A stretch of 64,000 nt of DNA from assembly GCA_964020155.1 (NCBI GenBank), contig OZ026555.1, forward strand, positions 3,999,795 to 4,063,794, in the 5' to 3' direction. This stretch comes from Chondrilla cf. caribensis. Taxonomy: Eukaryota; Porifera; Demospongiae; Chondrillida; Chondrillidae. The notes below the pieces were generated by a model. It was not told the origin of the DNA and searched no databases. It saw only the letters and a program-made list of their open reading frames with translations. Below are positions 23,809-38,515 of this stretch, one piece after another (position 1 is the first letter of the stretch; the number at the start of each line of letters is the position of its first letter). Both the position numbers and the translations under genes were made by a program.

Positions 23809-26800
23809 ACAATCAATTTTGTGCATCCAAATGACCCCGCCCTAATTAAATGTCACGCTCTCACTACTAAATAATCACACTGGATCAATTGGCCCCACTT
23901 TCAACACTCAATAACCACATACGTACGAACCCTTACCTGTAGCATTTATCTGCTGCATGGTACATTCACAGCTCACCATATTCTGTAAACACAGGATCCC
24001 TTTATTCTGCCTTTAGTGTTTCATCGTCAGAGAAAGTCGATAAGAGCCAGCGTTATGCTGACTTTGGTATAGCCTCAATGCCTTATCCTGGTGAGTTCTG
24101 ACCCTACAGAGAATCTTGTGTTCATGTGAGGGACATGCTTTATCGTGTGACAGTCATACTTCGAGCATGTGACAGTCATACATTTGCCATGTGATAGCTG
24201 TGTATAGTAGAGTATTGGATATCACTTTCAGTAGAACAAATGTTCCTATGTACATACATAGGTACCGATGCCAACAGCTTTAATCTGTAGTATGTATGAT
24301 AATATTTAAATGACAACCATTCTGTCGTCATGTGATTGCCATTTTGTGATCATGTGACCTGCATTCTGTGATCATGTGACTGGAATCCTTCACCCACAAG
24401 CCTACCCAATAATGTGTAGGGTGTGAATTCTTCAAAGATTACAAGTCCAACGGATATGATGGTCAAGGGTTGAAGTTTGACTGGGAGCAGGTGAGGTCTT
24501 ACAAGTGCTGTTAACTGTGTATGTATGTGTTGTGTTCTATGCATGTGCTGTGTACTGTATACATGTTGTGTTGTTTACTTTGTGTTGTGTACTGTACACA
24601 TGTTGTGTATTGTACTGTGTTGTTTACTTTACATGTGCTCTGTACTATGTATGTCTTTGTACTGTACATGTACACTGTATGTACAGTGTGTGTGTGCTGT
24701 CTATTGTACATGCATCATGTATTACATGTTTTGTGTACTGTACATGTGATATGTGCTGTGTGTATTGCATGCTGTATGTAATTACGTACATGTTATGTGC
24801 TTTACGTACATGCATGAACTATATGGTATAAGTGTGCTGTGTGCTTCATGTAATTATTATATTTGCCCGCCCTCACGCTTCTCCCTCTGTAATCAATTAG
24901 CACTTTATATCTGCTGCAGCACACCTAGGCAGGATATAACTATCTTGTATCCTGGCGTGGTGAATGATAGACTATTTATACTGCAAATATGCGTATAGTT
25001 CAATACAACATATTATATGCAATAGAAATATGTTTACTAATTTCCTGCCTTGTTCTCACTCAACTAATCCTAACAATGAAACCTGTCTGGTGACCTGTGC
25101 TGTATCACTGACCTGTGCTACATGGCGTATGTACGCGCAGTTTTTCCTTTGATCTACCCCTCAACCAGGATACAAGTATATATGCACGTACGTATGTACG
25201 CGTACATATTATGTATGTATGTTATGTACTACATGTACATACATAAACTGTGTACTGCTAAGGGGACCACATCATATATCACTGTGTTGTTTTGTTCCAC
25301 ATTAGCCTGAAATTGATGCGGATTTCTCTCTACCCCCAACCCTCCCTCATCTGGATGATATGGACTGCAAGAACCATCAGGTACCGTGCGTGGGTGTGTC
25401 TGTGGGTGTGGCACCCAACCTTGCAGCTGTTATAGACAAGTGACCAATGCTCAGATGCACACAGCAGTGTGAGATGCTGGCACTGTGCGAGCTTGTCTGT
25501 TGTAACAAATGACAGTCGAATCACCTCGATTGTATCAAAATGAATGGAACTACATATGTACATATGTATACAGTACGTACAGTGGAACCTCTCTATTAAG
25601 GACACTTTGGGATCTTGATTTTAGTCCTTACTACATTGGTGTCCTCAATTCAGAGGTCACTTAATACACTACAGTACTACACCGGGACACAAAATGGTGT
25701 CCATATTATAGAGGTTTCTGCATTTCAGAAGTTTGTAATAGAGAGGCTCCACTGTATAGGTAGGATTGTTCATATAAATCTGATCAATTTCCTACAATCT
25801 AACAATGTGTGAATCGTACATTTGTACATGAGTACAAACTCACACTTTCTACTGTATGGTGATGGACACAGATGTCCATCACAGTGTAGTGAATACTCAT
25901 CAATCCACCAGCACTGTATTGCCCAAACCTATTCATCTGCCATGTTTTCCCAGTACTAATACAATATACAAGTACTGCTGAATACTGCTAAACTTGTTAT
26001 TCCTCCTTATGTTTGAAAACGGATTGTAATGCATTAGCAGGAATTCACTGTACGTACATACGTATATACACATATGTACATACATGAGTAGTCCTGAACA
26101 TTGATATGAACTACAGTGACACCTGGCGTATATGTCTTCTTAGTATGGGGGTAATTGCTAGTAGGTACATACGTATGTATGTACGTATGTTTCATTTCTT
26201 GTTTTTAGAATTGGGATCTGGTACAGATTACTCAGAACTACCTTCTCTTACTGCTGTCACATTTATCATCAGGTGGGACACTTTCTACACTCTACACATG
26301 CATGAATACATGCACACACACACACACACACACACACACTGTCATCTACATAGTACATATTCCTCCTCAACAGATAGTGGAGGTCTTCTCATTCATTGCA
26401 TATCTGGTTGGGACAGAACACCACTTTTCATTTCTCTGCTAAGATTATCTCTTTGGGCTGTGAGTCCACTGTCCTTTCGGCATACACTGTATGTACTACA
26501 ATTTATGCATATCTACCTGTGTACATATGTATGTATGTACATACATATGTATCTGAGTATGTATATATATATATATATAGATACTGTGGTAAGATTATTT
26601 CCATACATATTATACTGACAGTACATTTGTCATACCATTTATATTATGAGCATGTACATACGTACATGTGTGCATTTTGTATATGTGTAGTATATGAGTA
26701 TGCCAACTTGCCAAGATCCTCATTTATGCGCATGTGTATGCTGTGCATATTATGCTAACATTTTAACAAAGAACTGATATACATGTATGACCCAATATAG

Positions 26801-27020
26801 CCATACGTACTGTTTGTGTGTACATATTATGTTTGCAATCTTGTGTACTGTTTGTACGTATGCAGGTACTATTGTATATAATGTAATATTTGTAATCTTG
26901 ATTCTATTTGTGTCACATGACCGTCATGTGATATCTTGTAGGACGGCTTGGTTCATCAGACCCTCTCTCCTCCTGAAATCATTTACCTCACTCTAGCCTA
27001 CGACTGGTATTTATTTGGGT

Positions 27021-27107
<87 letters not shown>

Positions 27108-27141
27108 CGTGCATGTGTGTGTATGTGTGTGTTTGTGCGTG

Positions 27142-27184
<43 letters not shown>

Positions 27185-30100
27185 GTGTGTGTCTGTCTGT
27201 GTACCTGTGTGTGTGCGTACTGTATGTGTAGTTTGTCAGTGTGTATGTGCTTACTGTACATGCATGCACACATAGATACATTATGTATGCTATTCTTACT
27301 TCTATGCTGACTTCTCTATCAATGGTAATATAGTACATACTTCCCTACAGGCACCAGTTTCACGAGAGGCTCAGTCGAGGGGAGGAGATTTTGTATTTTT
27401 GTTTCGATTTTCTCCAATTTCTAATGGACGAAAAGTTCACATGTAAAGTGAAAGTTGACCCTAGTCACTGGTATGCCTACAGCTGCGTTACATCTGTATG
27501 TGCAGTACATACTTATACACATCTGTCGCTGTAACTCACAATTAGTGCTGGAAATTGGGTGTAATTTTGATATCGGATATCGATATTAATCAGCTAAAGT
27601 GCGTAATTGCAGCAAGTGATACAGCAAATTCTCATTAATCTGCCATTGATTCATCCTCTAAACCTTTTAATCCGCAACAATTTCCCAGTACCAATATGAT
27701 ACAAGTACTAATGAATATTCATTTAATCCACCAAACTCATTAATCCACCACTACTTCCTGTGATTAATCCTTTTGCTTGAACTGCTAATGATAATCAGAC
27801 TCAGCATTAAAATGGATGCATTAATCTATTAATCAATTTTTAATTGTCCCAGCATTATTGCAAAAACAGAAATTGACTTTGTTCTGTTTCATCCAATGCG
27901 ATTAATACATCGATTCATTAACTCATTAGAGTGTTGTGTGAGTAGTTCGATGAAATACATTAGTCACCCTCATGAAAATTGAAAAGTACAGAATTATACC
28001 TTCTTCCCAAAGGTGGAAGTGTATTCAAGCATATTATACCCTTGTGTCTTTGTGCCATTTCAACCTACATGTTAGTAAGTACAGTGAATACTCGTTAATC
28101 CGCCACAATTCATTTTCAAAGAATATGGTGGATTAATAAGTTTGGCGGATTAAGTGGATATTCATTGGTACTTGACCATTATATTGGTACTGGAAAATTG
28201 TGTCAGATTAAAAGGTTTGGCGGATGAAGCAGTGGTGGATTAACCACTGTATAGTGTTTACATACTGTACATGCCATGTGCTATACCCTTATGTCTGTGT
28301 GCCACTGCAACCATCATATTACAGTAAGGATAGTGTTTGCGTACAGTACATGCCATGTGCTGTACACCTCTGTGTGCACTTCAATCCAGGAGACCAGTGG
28401 ACTCCCACACAGAACGAGGGACCACTACCTCGTCATCCTCGGTGGAGGACTTGACGACAATGGTCCCTGGACTGGGGACAGGACAGTGCCGCAATGCTCA
28501 AGTGTGAGTGGATGGGACACATATGTAGTGTTATGTACTTATTGTAGATATACAGTGGAACCTCTATTAAAGAACTCTCCCCATTAAGGACACCATAAAA
28601 CTTACCTCCCTACAAAGGACACTCTGTAAGGCACCAAAAATAGACTTCTCTATGTATAGTGGTAATACATTTTTCACCTCTGAAGAGTGGATAACCTCTT
28701 TACAGTGGACAAATTACCTGGTCCCAATGTGTCCTTTATAGAGAGTTTCCACTATGTACGGACATATGTATGTATGTCCGTATGATATATGAATAATACT
28801 ATAAATGTACATATGTATGTATTTGCATATGTATGTTATATGTATTAATGTGCACTGTCTGTGTTACTGCCTCAGTTCTGGAAATGGTGTCCTAGTCAGT
28901 GAGAGAGCCTCACCAGTCGACATCAAGAAACAGCAGAAGCTGAATGAGGAGGTAAGTAAGAATCCATGGACAAGACCTGTGTACGTACGTAGTATGGATA
29001 CAGTCAAGCCTCATTAACAAACAATGTTTAGCATAATGTATACAGTGGAACCTCTCTATTAAGGACACTTTGGGACCTTACTTTTTGTCCTTAATACAGA
29101 AGTTTCCTCAATTCAGAGGTCATTTTATACACTAGTGTACTACACTGGGACACAGAATGGTGTCCTTATTACAGAGGTTTCCACATTTCAGAGGTTTGTA
29201 ATAGAGAGGTTCCACTGTATCCCTTTCCACAAACTTCATGGAGCCCCTACATTGACTGCTAATGTGTATGCATGTCATGTCATGTATGTACATATGTACA
29301 CAGTAAGTACTGTTAACATAAAGTTGTCCTTTGGAGTGTCTTGTTGAAGGGGGTCAACTGTATTCACTTCAACTTGTCTCATGAACATTGTACATATCTT
29401 CTCTCTCTCTTTCCCTCTCTCTCCTCCTCTCAGGCGGACCACTCCATAGGAAGGTCAGTACATACCCACATTCATACTCCAAGTCAGAATTGCTAAGAGT
29501 TTACATGTATTATGAAATATACAGTACTATACATACTATATACGTATGTATAATACTGTACATGTGTGGTATGTAAATACAGTGAATTCTCGTTAATCTG
29601 CTGCAATTTGTTTTCAATGAATAGGGTGGATTAACGAGTTAGGTGGATTAACTGGATATTCATTGGTCCTTGTACATTATATTGGTACTGGGAAATTGTG
29701 GCGGATTGAAGGCTTGGCGGATACCCATTTCAACTAATGTCCCATGATTGCTGCTTTTGAAGGCTGTTAAACGGCATCTGTCAGACTATGATTTGTGTAA
29801 TACAATTAATATTACAAGATACGTAGTTTATTTGGATCTGCATAATATGTAATATGTTTTATATGGGAAAATTCATTGTATCATTAGCTAATACCTTTAC
29901 AGTGGAACCTCTCTATTACGAACACTTTGGGACCTTGGTTTTAGTCCTTATTACGGAGGTTTCCTCAATTCAGAGGTCACTTCATACACTACAGTACTAC
30001 ACTGGGACACAGAATGGTGTCCTTATTATAGAGGTTTCTGCAATTCAGAGGTTTGTAATAGAGAGGTTCCACTGTATTAATTTTTATGTACACTAGAAAC

Positions 30101-30677
30101 TCATTAAGAGGAATTATGAGGGACCCAAAATTAGTTCTTATTAGATGTTCTTACAAAATTAGCTTACTACGTATATTATGTACTCTACCACAATAAACCC
30201 CAAAAAAGTCCAAAAATTGATTTGTGCTAAGCAGCAGTTTGTCTGCAGGGTGTTTGTTATTTACATGTAATATGTATTGTGTTATGTATACGTACATACT
30301 CTTGTAGGTATGTACAGTACTGTACATACAGTATGTGTGTATGTGTACATATATCTATACATTCGCATTTCCTTTTACGGAATATTGTGTAATGGGGATT
30401 TCCCTCTGTCCCCCCTCACAGCTGGCAAATCTTGTCTATAACAGATGATATCACAGAAGGCATTTTAGAAGACAGCATTGATCAAAACACACTTTCCAGT
30501 GACAGTACAGATTGCAGAGGGAAGCTGATCACTAGACGAGAAAAACTCGAAGCCGCGCGATCCATCTTCATCAAATCCTATCATCTTTCTGTTCCAAGAA
30601 TATCGATAAACCCTCCAAGCCGGAGCGGGTTTGGGTCCCTGTTGAATAAGTTAACGGGAAGCTTGAAACTGGTTTGA
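18246..30677 (+). CDS. MTMR14: Myotubularin-related protein 14 (PI3P / PI(3,5)P2 phosphatase), 17 exons
   Basis: Exons: 18246-18446, 20350-20406, 21405-21496, 21993-22177, 22574-22700, 23595-23711, 24017-24090, 24420-24490, 25306-25380, 26209-26272, 26374-26459, 26942-27018, 27351-27470, 28390-28503, 28876-28951, 29434-29453, 30422-30677. They join in phase into 603 residues (human about 650). Matches include NTNGALCNHYP, ARCRSRFVVPVILLNDHTHI, CRSATLSTYAELCGRQGYDW, LMVENKKTK, SSEKVDKSQRYADF and EIIYLTLAYDWYLFG. The catalytic loop is HCISGWDRTP (Cys363, Arg369), an intact CX5R site, so the enzyme should be active. The family removes the 3-phosphate from PI3P/PI(3,5)P2 and restrains autophagy and calcium entry. 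The C terminus retains SWQIL and the LLNKLTGSLKLV tail. Exon 16 is a 20-nt microexon. ATG 18246 is chosen because the codon at 18240 is GTG. Confidence 0.94.
18603..18687. repeat. (GT)n microsatellite, MTMR14 intron 1
   Basis: Almost pure GT run. A second GT-rich tract lies at 19147-19285 in the same intron. Confidence 0.95.
19147..19285. repeat. (GT)n compound microsatellite, MTMR14 intron 1
   Basis: GT runs separated by ctgagctgtgtg, ctgaactatgtg and ctgtactgtg blocks. Confidence 0.93.
20933..21360 (+). mobile_element. Internally deleted pogo/Tigger-like DNA transposon with HTH fragment
   Basis: The left end ttttacgggttatacataag and right end cttataacccgtaaaa are inverted repeats. The interior, 21157-21301, encodes FKLQVIALAENKGNRAASRE followed by FSVSEKIVRDWRKQKSKLEK, which matches the Brinker/psq-type helix-turn-helix at the N terminus of pogo/Tigger-class transposases. 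The frame stops soon after, and no DDE domain is present. Located in MTMR14 intron 2. Confidence 0.82.
22290..22505. repeat. 32-bp minisatellite
   Basis: About 6.5 copies of cctctgtataacagcccagt followed by acgcattggatt, in MTMR14 intron 4. The word cctctgtata recurs at 32-bp spacing (22326, 22358). Confidence 0.9.
22726..22995. repeat. GT-rich microsatellite with ccgcatttgtg interspersion
   Basis: GT runs punctuated by recurring gtgaccgcgtttgtg and gtgatcgcatttgtg words, directly after MTMR14 exon 5. Confidence 0.9.
23219..23441. mobile_element. 223-bp MITE with about 45-bp inverted ends
   Basis: Left end taccgtacgtatccagaaat continuing attggcagtg. Right end ccgccaatatttccggatat ending acggta. 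Inverting one gives the other with few mismatches over about 45 bp. No coding capacity. In MTMR14 intron 5. Confidence 0.82.
23730..23808. repeat. (CA)n microsatellite, MTMR14 intron 6
   Basis: Pure CA run starting about 20 bp after the exon 6 donor. Confidence 0.95.
24505..24800. repeat. Degenerate TGTACTGTACATGTTG repeat region
   Basis: About 300 bp of shuffled tgtactgtacatgt and tgttgtgt words right after MTMR14 exon 8. Confidence 0.7.
25580..25754 (+). mobile_element. MITE family 1 copy, 175 bp
   Basis: Same ends and interior as 9563-9737, with a gaggctcc variant in the right end. TA on the right; left TA within gtacag. In MTMR14 intron 9. Confidence 0.88.
25880..26051. mobile_element. 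MITE family 2, degraded copy
   Basis: Contains caatccacca, cccagtactaatacaatata and the terminal agcaggaattcactg in family-2 order. Confidence 0.6.
27019..27215. repeat. (GT)n microsatellite starting at the MTMR14 exon 12 donor
   Basis: The donor gtaagt merges directly into an approximately 190-bp GT array with gcgtgcatg blocks. Confidence 0.95.
27623..27760. mobile_element. MITE family 2, partial copy
   Basis: Begins cagcaaattctcattaatct and contains ttaatccaccaaactcatta. The right end is lost. Confidence 0.65.
28083..28248. mobile_element. MITE family 2 copy
   Basis: Begins cagtgaatactcgttaatcc and ends ggtggattaaccactg. The interior ggcggattaagtggatattc is shared with other copies. Confidence 0.8.
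28553..28754 (+). mobile_element. Divergent MITE family 1 relative
   Basis: Begins cagtggaacctctattaaag and ends tttatagagagtttccacta, with a different interior from the 175-bp copies. It probably represents a related subfamily. Confidence 0.65.
29043..29217 (+). mobile_element. MITE family 1 copy, 175 bp
   Basis: TA-flanked, with the same ends and 175-bp length as the copy at 9563. In MTMR14 intron 15. Confidence 0.9.
29434..29453 (+). other. 20-nt microexon of MTMR14 (exon 16)
   Basis: A pyrimidine-rich tract (ctctctctttccctctctct) precedes the acceptor. The exon encodes ADHSIGR and joins exon 15 in phase 0 and exon 17 in phase 2, restoring the conserved SWQIL junction. Confidence 0.75.
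29580..29722. mobile_element. MITE family 2, partial copy
   Basis: Begins cagtgaattctcgttaatct and contains ggtggattaactggatattc and ggcggattgaaggcttggcg. The right terminus is missing. Confidence 0.7.
29900..30074 (+). mobile_element. MITE family 1 copy, 175 bp
   Basis: Starts cagtggaacctctctatt and ends gagaggttccactg. In MTMR14 intron 16, about 680 bp from the preceding copy. Confidence 0.9.
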
Positions 30678-30877
30678 ACCAGCCAATTTGAATTAATGGC
30701 TAGTAATGTTCGAATTCACTATCAATGATCAATGATCAACAGCAACATCAGCAAGCGTATTGTGTGGACGTAACCACATTAATTATTAGTCTTTCAATTT
30801 CTAATTTCTGTTCCGTATTTTGTGCATGTAATGTGGATGTGTGTTTGTATGTGTGTTTGGATTACATTTCGCTGTGC

Positions 30878-30947
<70 letters not shown>

Positions 30948-31868
30948 GCATGTGTGCGTGCATACACATGTGTATGTACTCTGGACATCCATAAACGACC
31001 ATAGATTATTTCATTTTATGTGTCTTCTTAGGGATTATGCATTTTAGCTGTGTATATCTATTTTACATACAAAGTTCTATTTTCCCGTAGGCCTAGGTTA
31101 GTTATGTTCACATACGTACCTACAGTACTTATGTACATACGTACATACATATGTTTGTAATAGTACCATGCCGTGTATTATTGTGCTATGTTGGTTGTGT
31201 GTACTGTATACTGTATGCATGTAATATGATACGTACATTTGTGTACGTACTGTATGGTACTTATTATACCCTTATGTATGTATGTATGTATTAAGTTTAT
31301 TGGACTATACAATGGTTATAATTTATTTAATTTATGTACCATTATGATAATATATAATATTATACTTATTATGTGCATATGGATTGTGTAACCATTAAAT
31401 TTTCATTTAGGTGATGTACGTATATGATGTGATTGAAATTGATATTATTATTGATAATAATTATAATGGTTTTTACATAATTACATGTATATACATATGA
31501 GATTGAACATAATATTATTGGTCATAATATTTGATAAGCATTCATGCATATGTACATAGCATTGATCCAATAATTACAAAAAACATCAATCATTCAAAGC
31601 ATCCAATAACTTCAGCTTAGTAAATTATTTTAGAGGAATAACGAGTCAATGAATCAACAATTACATATATATAATTCTAGCATATTATTATATATATAAC
31701 ATAATACATTGCCGTGTAATTATATGATAGCATAATTTTATATGCTGCATCAAAAATACATATTAAATATAAATATTATTGGTGTAAAAGTTAATTGAAT
31801 GATTTCCATGCAATGAAATTTGAAGCTTGAGATCCTGCATTTCGTGTGCAATGGTCACTCCACTCATT
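30678..31868. other. AT-rich gap between convergent MTMR14 and TPR-ankyrin genes
   Basis: It contains a (GT)n array at about 30877-30955 and long AT-rich tracts, and presumably both 3' UTRs. No further gene is visible. Confidence 0.6.
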
Positions 31869-35162
<3,294 letters not shown>

Positions 35163-35406
35163 GTAAGCAGCTGACGCAGTGGGACATTACGCAAACCTCG
35201 CAACCCACACATTCCTCATACGCCATTTTCTGACAGAATGTCCACGATTCAGTTTCGAATTCAAATCTACAGATTTCAACTGTAACCGACACAGCTCAAA
35301 CCCCTACTTCCCCGTACCTATGCCGTACCGAGTATGAAAGCAACTTATATTGAACCTTTACAAGACGTTATTCAGTTTCACCTGGTGTGAGCGAGTAACA
35401 GAGAAG
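35163..35406. promoter_or_regulatory. Shared divergent promoter, TPR-ankyrin (-) and lysozyme-like 1 (+)
   Basis: 244 bp between the proposed divergent ATGs. The last about 65 bp, from cttatattgaacctttacaa to the ATG, are nearly identical to those before the copy at 39227, so this leader travelled with the gene. Confidence 0.55.
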
Positions 35407-35790
35407 ATGGCAGGTTACCAGTTCAAAAGGAAAGACTTTGATGCTATCAAGAAGCAGGAAACTGGTTGTGAAAAGGATCCTCTTAATGCTGTAGGAGATG
35501 GCGGTAGGTCCATTGGGCCCTACCAGATCATGAGAGAATACTACAATGATGCGGTGGAAAAAAATCCCGAACTTGGCAAACGAATCAAGTACGAAAATCT
35601 GAAAGGTCCTGGCAGTGTTGAGAAGAGCGAGGAGATCATGCAGGCTTATTCAAACAGGTACACAACTGCCAGTCGTTTGGGACGTGAACCGACATTTGAA
35701 GATGCAGCCAGGATCCACAATGGAGGACCTAACGGGTACAAGAAGTCATGTACCGTGAAGTATTTCGAGTGTGTTAAAAAGCACCATTGA
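35407..35790 (+). CDS. i-type lysozyme-like protein 1, leaderless, intronless
   Basis: 127 residues in one exon. It shares the i-type lysozyme (destabilase) layout: QETG with the candidate catalytic Glu, LNAVGD with the candidate Asp, IGPYQIMREYYNDAV (cf. CGPFQI..YW), and DAARIHNGGPNGYKKSCTVK (cf. ARIHNGGPxGC in molluscan enzymes). The family cleaves peptidoglycan, and some members also cleave isopeptides. It is cysteine-poor: only three cysteines, against ten or more in typical i-type enzymes. There is no signal peptide from the first ATG, and the frame upstream opens only from non-ATG codons, so a cytosolic or non-classically exported product is implied. Its closest relative is the gene at 39227. 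Confidence 0.8.
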   Translation: MAGYQFKRKDFDAIKKQETGCEKDPLNAVGDGGRSIGPYQIMREYYNDAVEKNPELGKRIKYENLKGPGSVEKSEEIMQAYSNRYTTASRLGREPTFEDAARIHNGGPNGYKKSCTVKYFECVKKHH

Positions 35791-36154
35791 AGTATTGCGT
35801 GTGGCATTAATTATGGCTGAATTTAGTAGTAATACTGCTTGCTCGAAGCACCACCATGCATATACAGTCTTACTGTACTAATATTTATGTATGGTTTGTG
35901 TCTCTTAACTATTATACCTTATAATTTGTGTTCAAGTTATATGCAATGATAATTTTTGCTTCGCTAACTCTGATATCAATTACACACATGTAGTACTTGG
36001 AATACACCGTGTACAGAGTGCATGCTACAATAACAGATGATTTTATACTGATACAATTCAACTCAAAACTTGTAAGTATTACTAATGAAGGTAGACTAGT
36101 AAACATATGTATTGAACAGCTGCATAAGCCCTCACATCTTACATCAACATGAGG

Positions 36155-36250
36155 GTCCGGTGTCTCTCTTCCTCCACAAACTGAAGGTGAATGTACTGAT
36201 TGCACCCATAACCCTTTAATGTCTAGTGTTGGTATGTAATTGACACTGAA
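36155..36250. repeat. Duplicated non-coding block (partner at about 44877-44970)
   Basis: Begins gtctctcttcctccacaaac and contains cacccataaccctttaatgt. The same sequence lies upstream of the lysozyme-like gene at 44833, evidence of segmental duplication within the cluster. Confidence 0.8.
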
Positions 36251-36350
36251 AACACAGACAATATGTAGTTTGGTAACTACTACAGTCACTGATTACTTTA
36301 AAACATATTTGCATGTTCAACAATGTGCAGTATGAATGCCAGCTGAAGTG

Positions 36351-36947
36351 TTAATCCTGGAGGTGGAAGAAGATAAAGAACCACAAACAGAATAATACTG
36401 TAACTGTAGTCGCACTAGCTGGGGCATACATGCCAGAACTTGAGCAGGTTGAAGATGTTGGACATGTTGTTTCATTACCAGCTGCACGTTTGTTTGGTCC
36501 GAGAATTCCTCTGACTTTATTCCAATACCCAATTGTAGCACTCTTCTTGTACCCGTTGGGCCCTCCATTGTGGTTCCTGGCTGCATCTTCAAATGTCGGT
36601 TCACGTCCCAAACGCTCTGCAGTTGTGTACCTGTTTGAATAAGCCTGCATGATTTGTTCACTTTTTTCTATGGACCCAGGACCTCTGAGGTCACTGAAGT
36701 CTATGCTATTCCTAAGTGTGGGGTTGAATTCAACTGCATCGTCATAGTAACCTCGCATGATTTGATAAGGGCCATAAGAACATCCTCTATCTTGATCTCC
36801 TACAGCATTCAGAGGATCACCACAGCCACCTGTTTCTACTTCCCTAATGGCATTAAACTCTCGCCGTGAATACTGGTATCCCTGACCAATTATTACTCTG
36901 AAAGCAACAGTGAACAAAATGAAACAAAACAGCCAGGTGCGGTACAT
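36351..36947 (-). CDS. i-type lysozyme-like protein 2, secreted or GPI-anchored
   Basis: 198 residues, one exon. Signal peptide MYRTWLFCFILFTVAFRVII; the mature protein begins at about GQGYQYSRREF. Core motifs: VETGGCGDPLNAVGD (candidate Glu and Asp kept), SYGPYQIMRGYYDDAV, and AARNHNGGPNGYKKSATIGY followed by WNKV. A Ser/Thr/Cys-rich stretch (TTCPTSSTCSSSG) then leads to a C-terminal hydrophobic tail (TVTVLFCLWFFIFFHL) with almost nothing after it, which looks like a GPI-attachment signal. I infer a secreted or surface-tethered muramidase-like protein. It is the downstream member of an opposed pair with the leaderless gene at 35407. A damaged copy of this gene lies at 40729. Confidence 0.82.
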   Translation of the reverse strand: MYRTWLFCFILFTVAFRVIIGQGYQYSRREFNAIREVETGGCGDPLNAVGDQDRGCSYGPYQIMRGYYDDAVEFNPTLRNSIDFSDLRGPGSIEKSEQIMQAYSNRYTTAERLGREPTFEDAARNHNGGPNGYKKSATIGYWNKVRGILGPNKRAAGNETTCPTSSTCSSSGMYAPASATTVTVLFCLWFFIFFHLQD

Positions 36948-37628
36948 TTCACTGAGTTGATAGCGTTCTCTTGATGGCCTAAACTTGCTAGAGAAATTCC
37001 ACTGAAATCCCTATCCTTGCTTGTTCTATATACGTTATTTTATAGAATCCAGGTCAATAAGGTTATTCATTGATATTTCCTGGAATGTAGTATCTATACA
37101 ATTTATATTACATACAAAGTAGACATGTAATAGCATTCATTGACTTCCAGGAATCACTGTCCACAACAACATACCACATTGCAGATAATCAAGGAGTATT
37201 CATTTTGTTACCCAGGAGTACAGTGAGCTCAATGATACCATGTACAAATCCACTTGTGTGACATCACGTGAATGTTTGTGATCATAGATACTGTATATTA
37301 TAGAGTATCTAATATGTTGTGATCCAGCAAATCTGTTAATCCACCCTATTTTAAAAATGAATTGTGGCAGATAAACAAAAAATTGATTCATTGTATCATG
37401 ATATTCATTGCGCCGAAAAGGGGTTCGTCAATTTGTCGTTCGGGAGCTCGAATTGGTCAGCCAGGGTGACATCCATCTTGGCAGACATTTTGTACATGAC
37501 GTCGCAATAATGTGCGTAATCGAAAAGATGGCTAATCTACGGGTTTCCATTACTCATTTTATGGGACGATTTCCTCGTTGCAGAGACGATTGGTTCTCAC
37601 GTGAAAAGACGTCAGTCCAGAGGGCTTT

Positions 37629-37874
37629 GGATCAGGTGAAATGAACCGACCTACTGGCCATATGGACTAATGACATCGGCATAGCGTCATGCTTTTTCTG
37701 TAGTAGGGTATAGATAGGGGTGGGGTTAGATCTTGGATCCTTTTCTGAACCAAATATTATAGGTCGAAAAAGGATCCCAGACCTACCCCCAATCCTAACT
37801 CTACCTACTACCACTAACCCGACGTCATCTATCCATATGGCCAGTGGGTCCGTTAACTTCTTTTTACCTGATCC
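37629..37874. mobile_element. 246-bp MITE
   Basis: Left end ggatcaggtgaaatgaaccg and right end tacctgatcc are inverse. Long internal inverted arms (ctactggccatatgga/tccatatggccag; aggatcc/ggatcct) fold the element. It lies between the two duplicated lysozyme blocks. Confidence 0.82.
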
Positions 37875-38149
37875 CTGATGGCTTTTGTCCTCATTGTGAG
37901 ATGATTGTTCTTGCTAAGCACTTTGCAGTGTTGTACAACAGCTGTAGCTCTTGGTATCACATCAAATGTATAAGTATGTCTGAATGTACGTACCAAACCT
38001 TAACAAACAAATAAGTAAACTGAACACACTTCAATCAATCACTAAAGAAGCACACATACAGTTGATCCAATGTTAGAGTCGAGCTCACTTAGAACAATTA
38101 CAAACGGAATCATGCATGCATCCACACATCATGCACAAGTGAACACAAG

Positions 38150-38515
38150 TGAAAGTTGTGCAAACACACTTTCATGAGTAAGTTCCACAACAGTGGAACC
38201 AATTTCTTTGCACAAGTTGTCAAGAAATGTGGCCATGCATCATGTTACAAAACATGCCAAAAAGATGTAACTGTGACAAAAGTTCTCCAAAATAGTACTC
38301 CCAAAGAAACAATATGGACCTGGATCAGTACCAGAATGCTTACACGACTTGACTCACAAATTGGAGAAACATTAATAGCCCGAGCATTACCACTTAGTAT
38401 GTACCATTACCAAAAGCAAGGTGGTCAATGTGGATACAAAGGTCAAAACTTTCACAACATGTGTAGCCACTATACTTGATAAACTACCACCACACATAAA
38501 TAAATCACCCATATT
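38150..38515 (+). pseudogene. Helitron replicase/helicase remnant
   Basis: The frame contains IGETLIARALPLSMYHYQKQ followed by GGQCGYKGQ, and after a frameshift VATILDKLPPHINKSPIF at about 38466-38515. This matches the segment upstream of the Rep domain in Helitron proteins (LIARALP..GGQxGYxG..LPxLP). The N-terminal part carries degenerate CxxC-like codons. It is broken, short and ends without the Rep motifs. No 5'-TC or 3'-CTRR end was identified. Confidence 0.65.

Noticed and set aside
35350..35406. Extension of lysozyme-like 1 upstream to give a pseudo-signal peptide (LYKTLFSFTW...)
   Set aside because: The extension begins at TTG, not ATG, and is not a good signal peptide. The ATG at 35407 is the first in frame.
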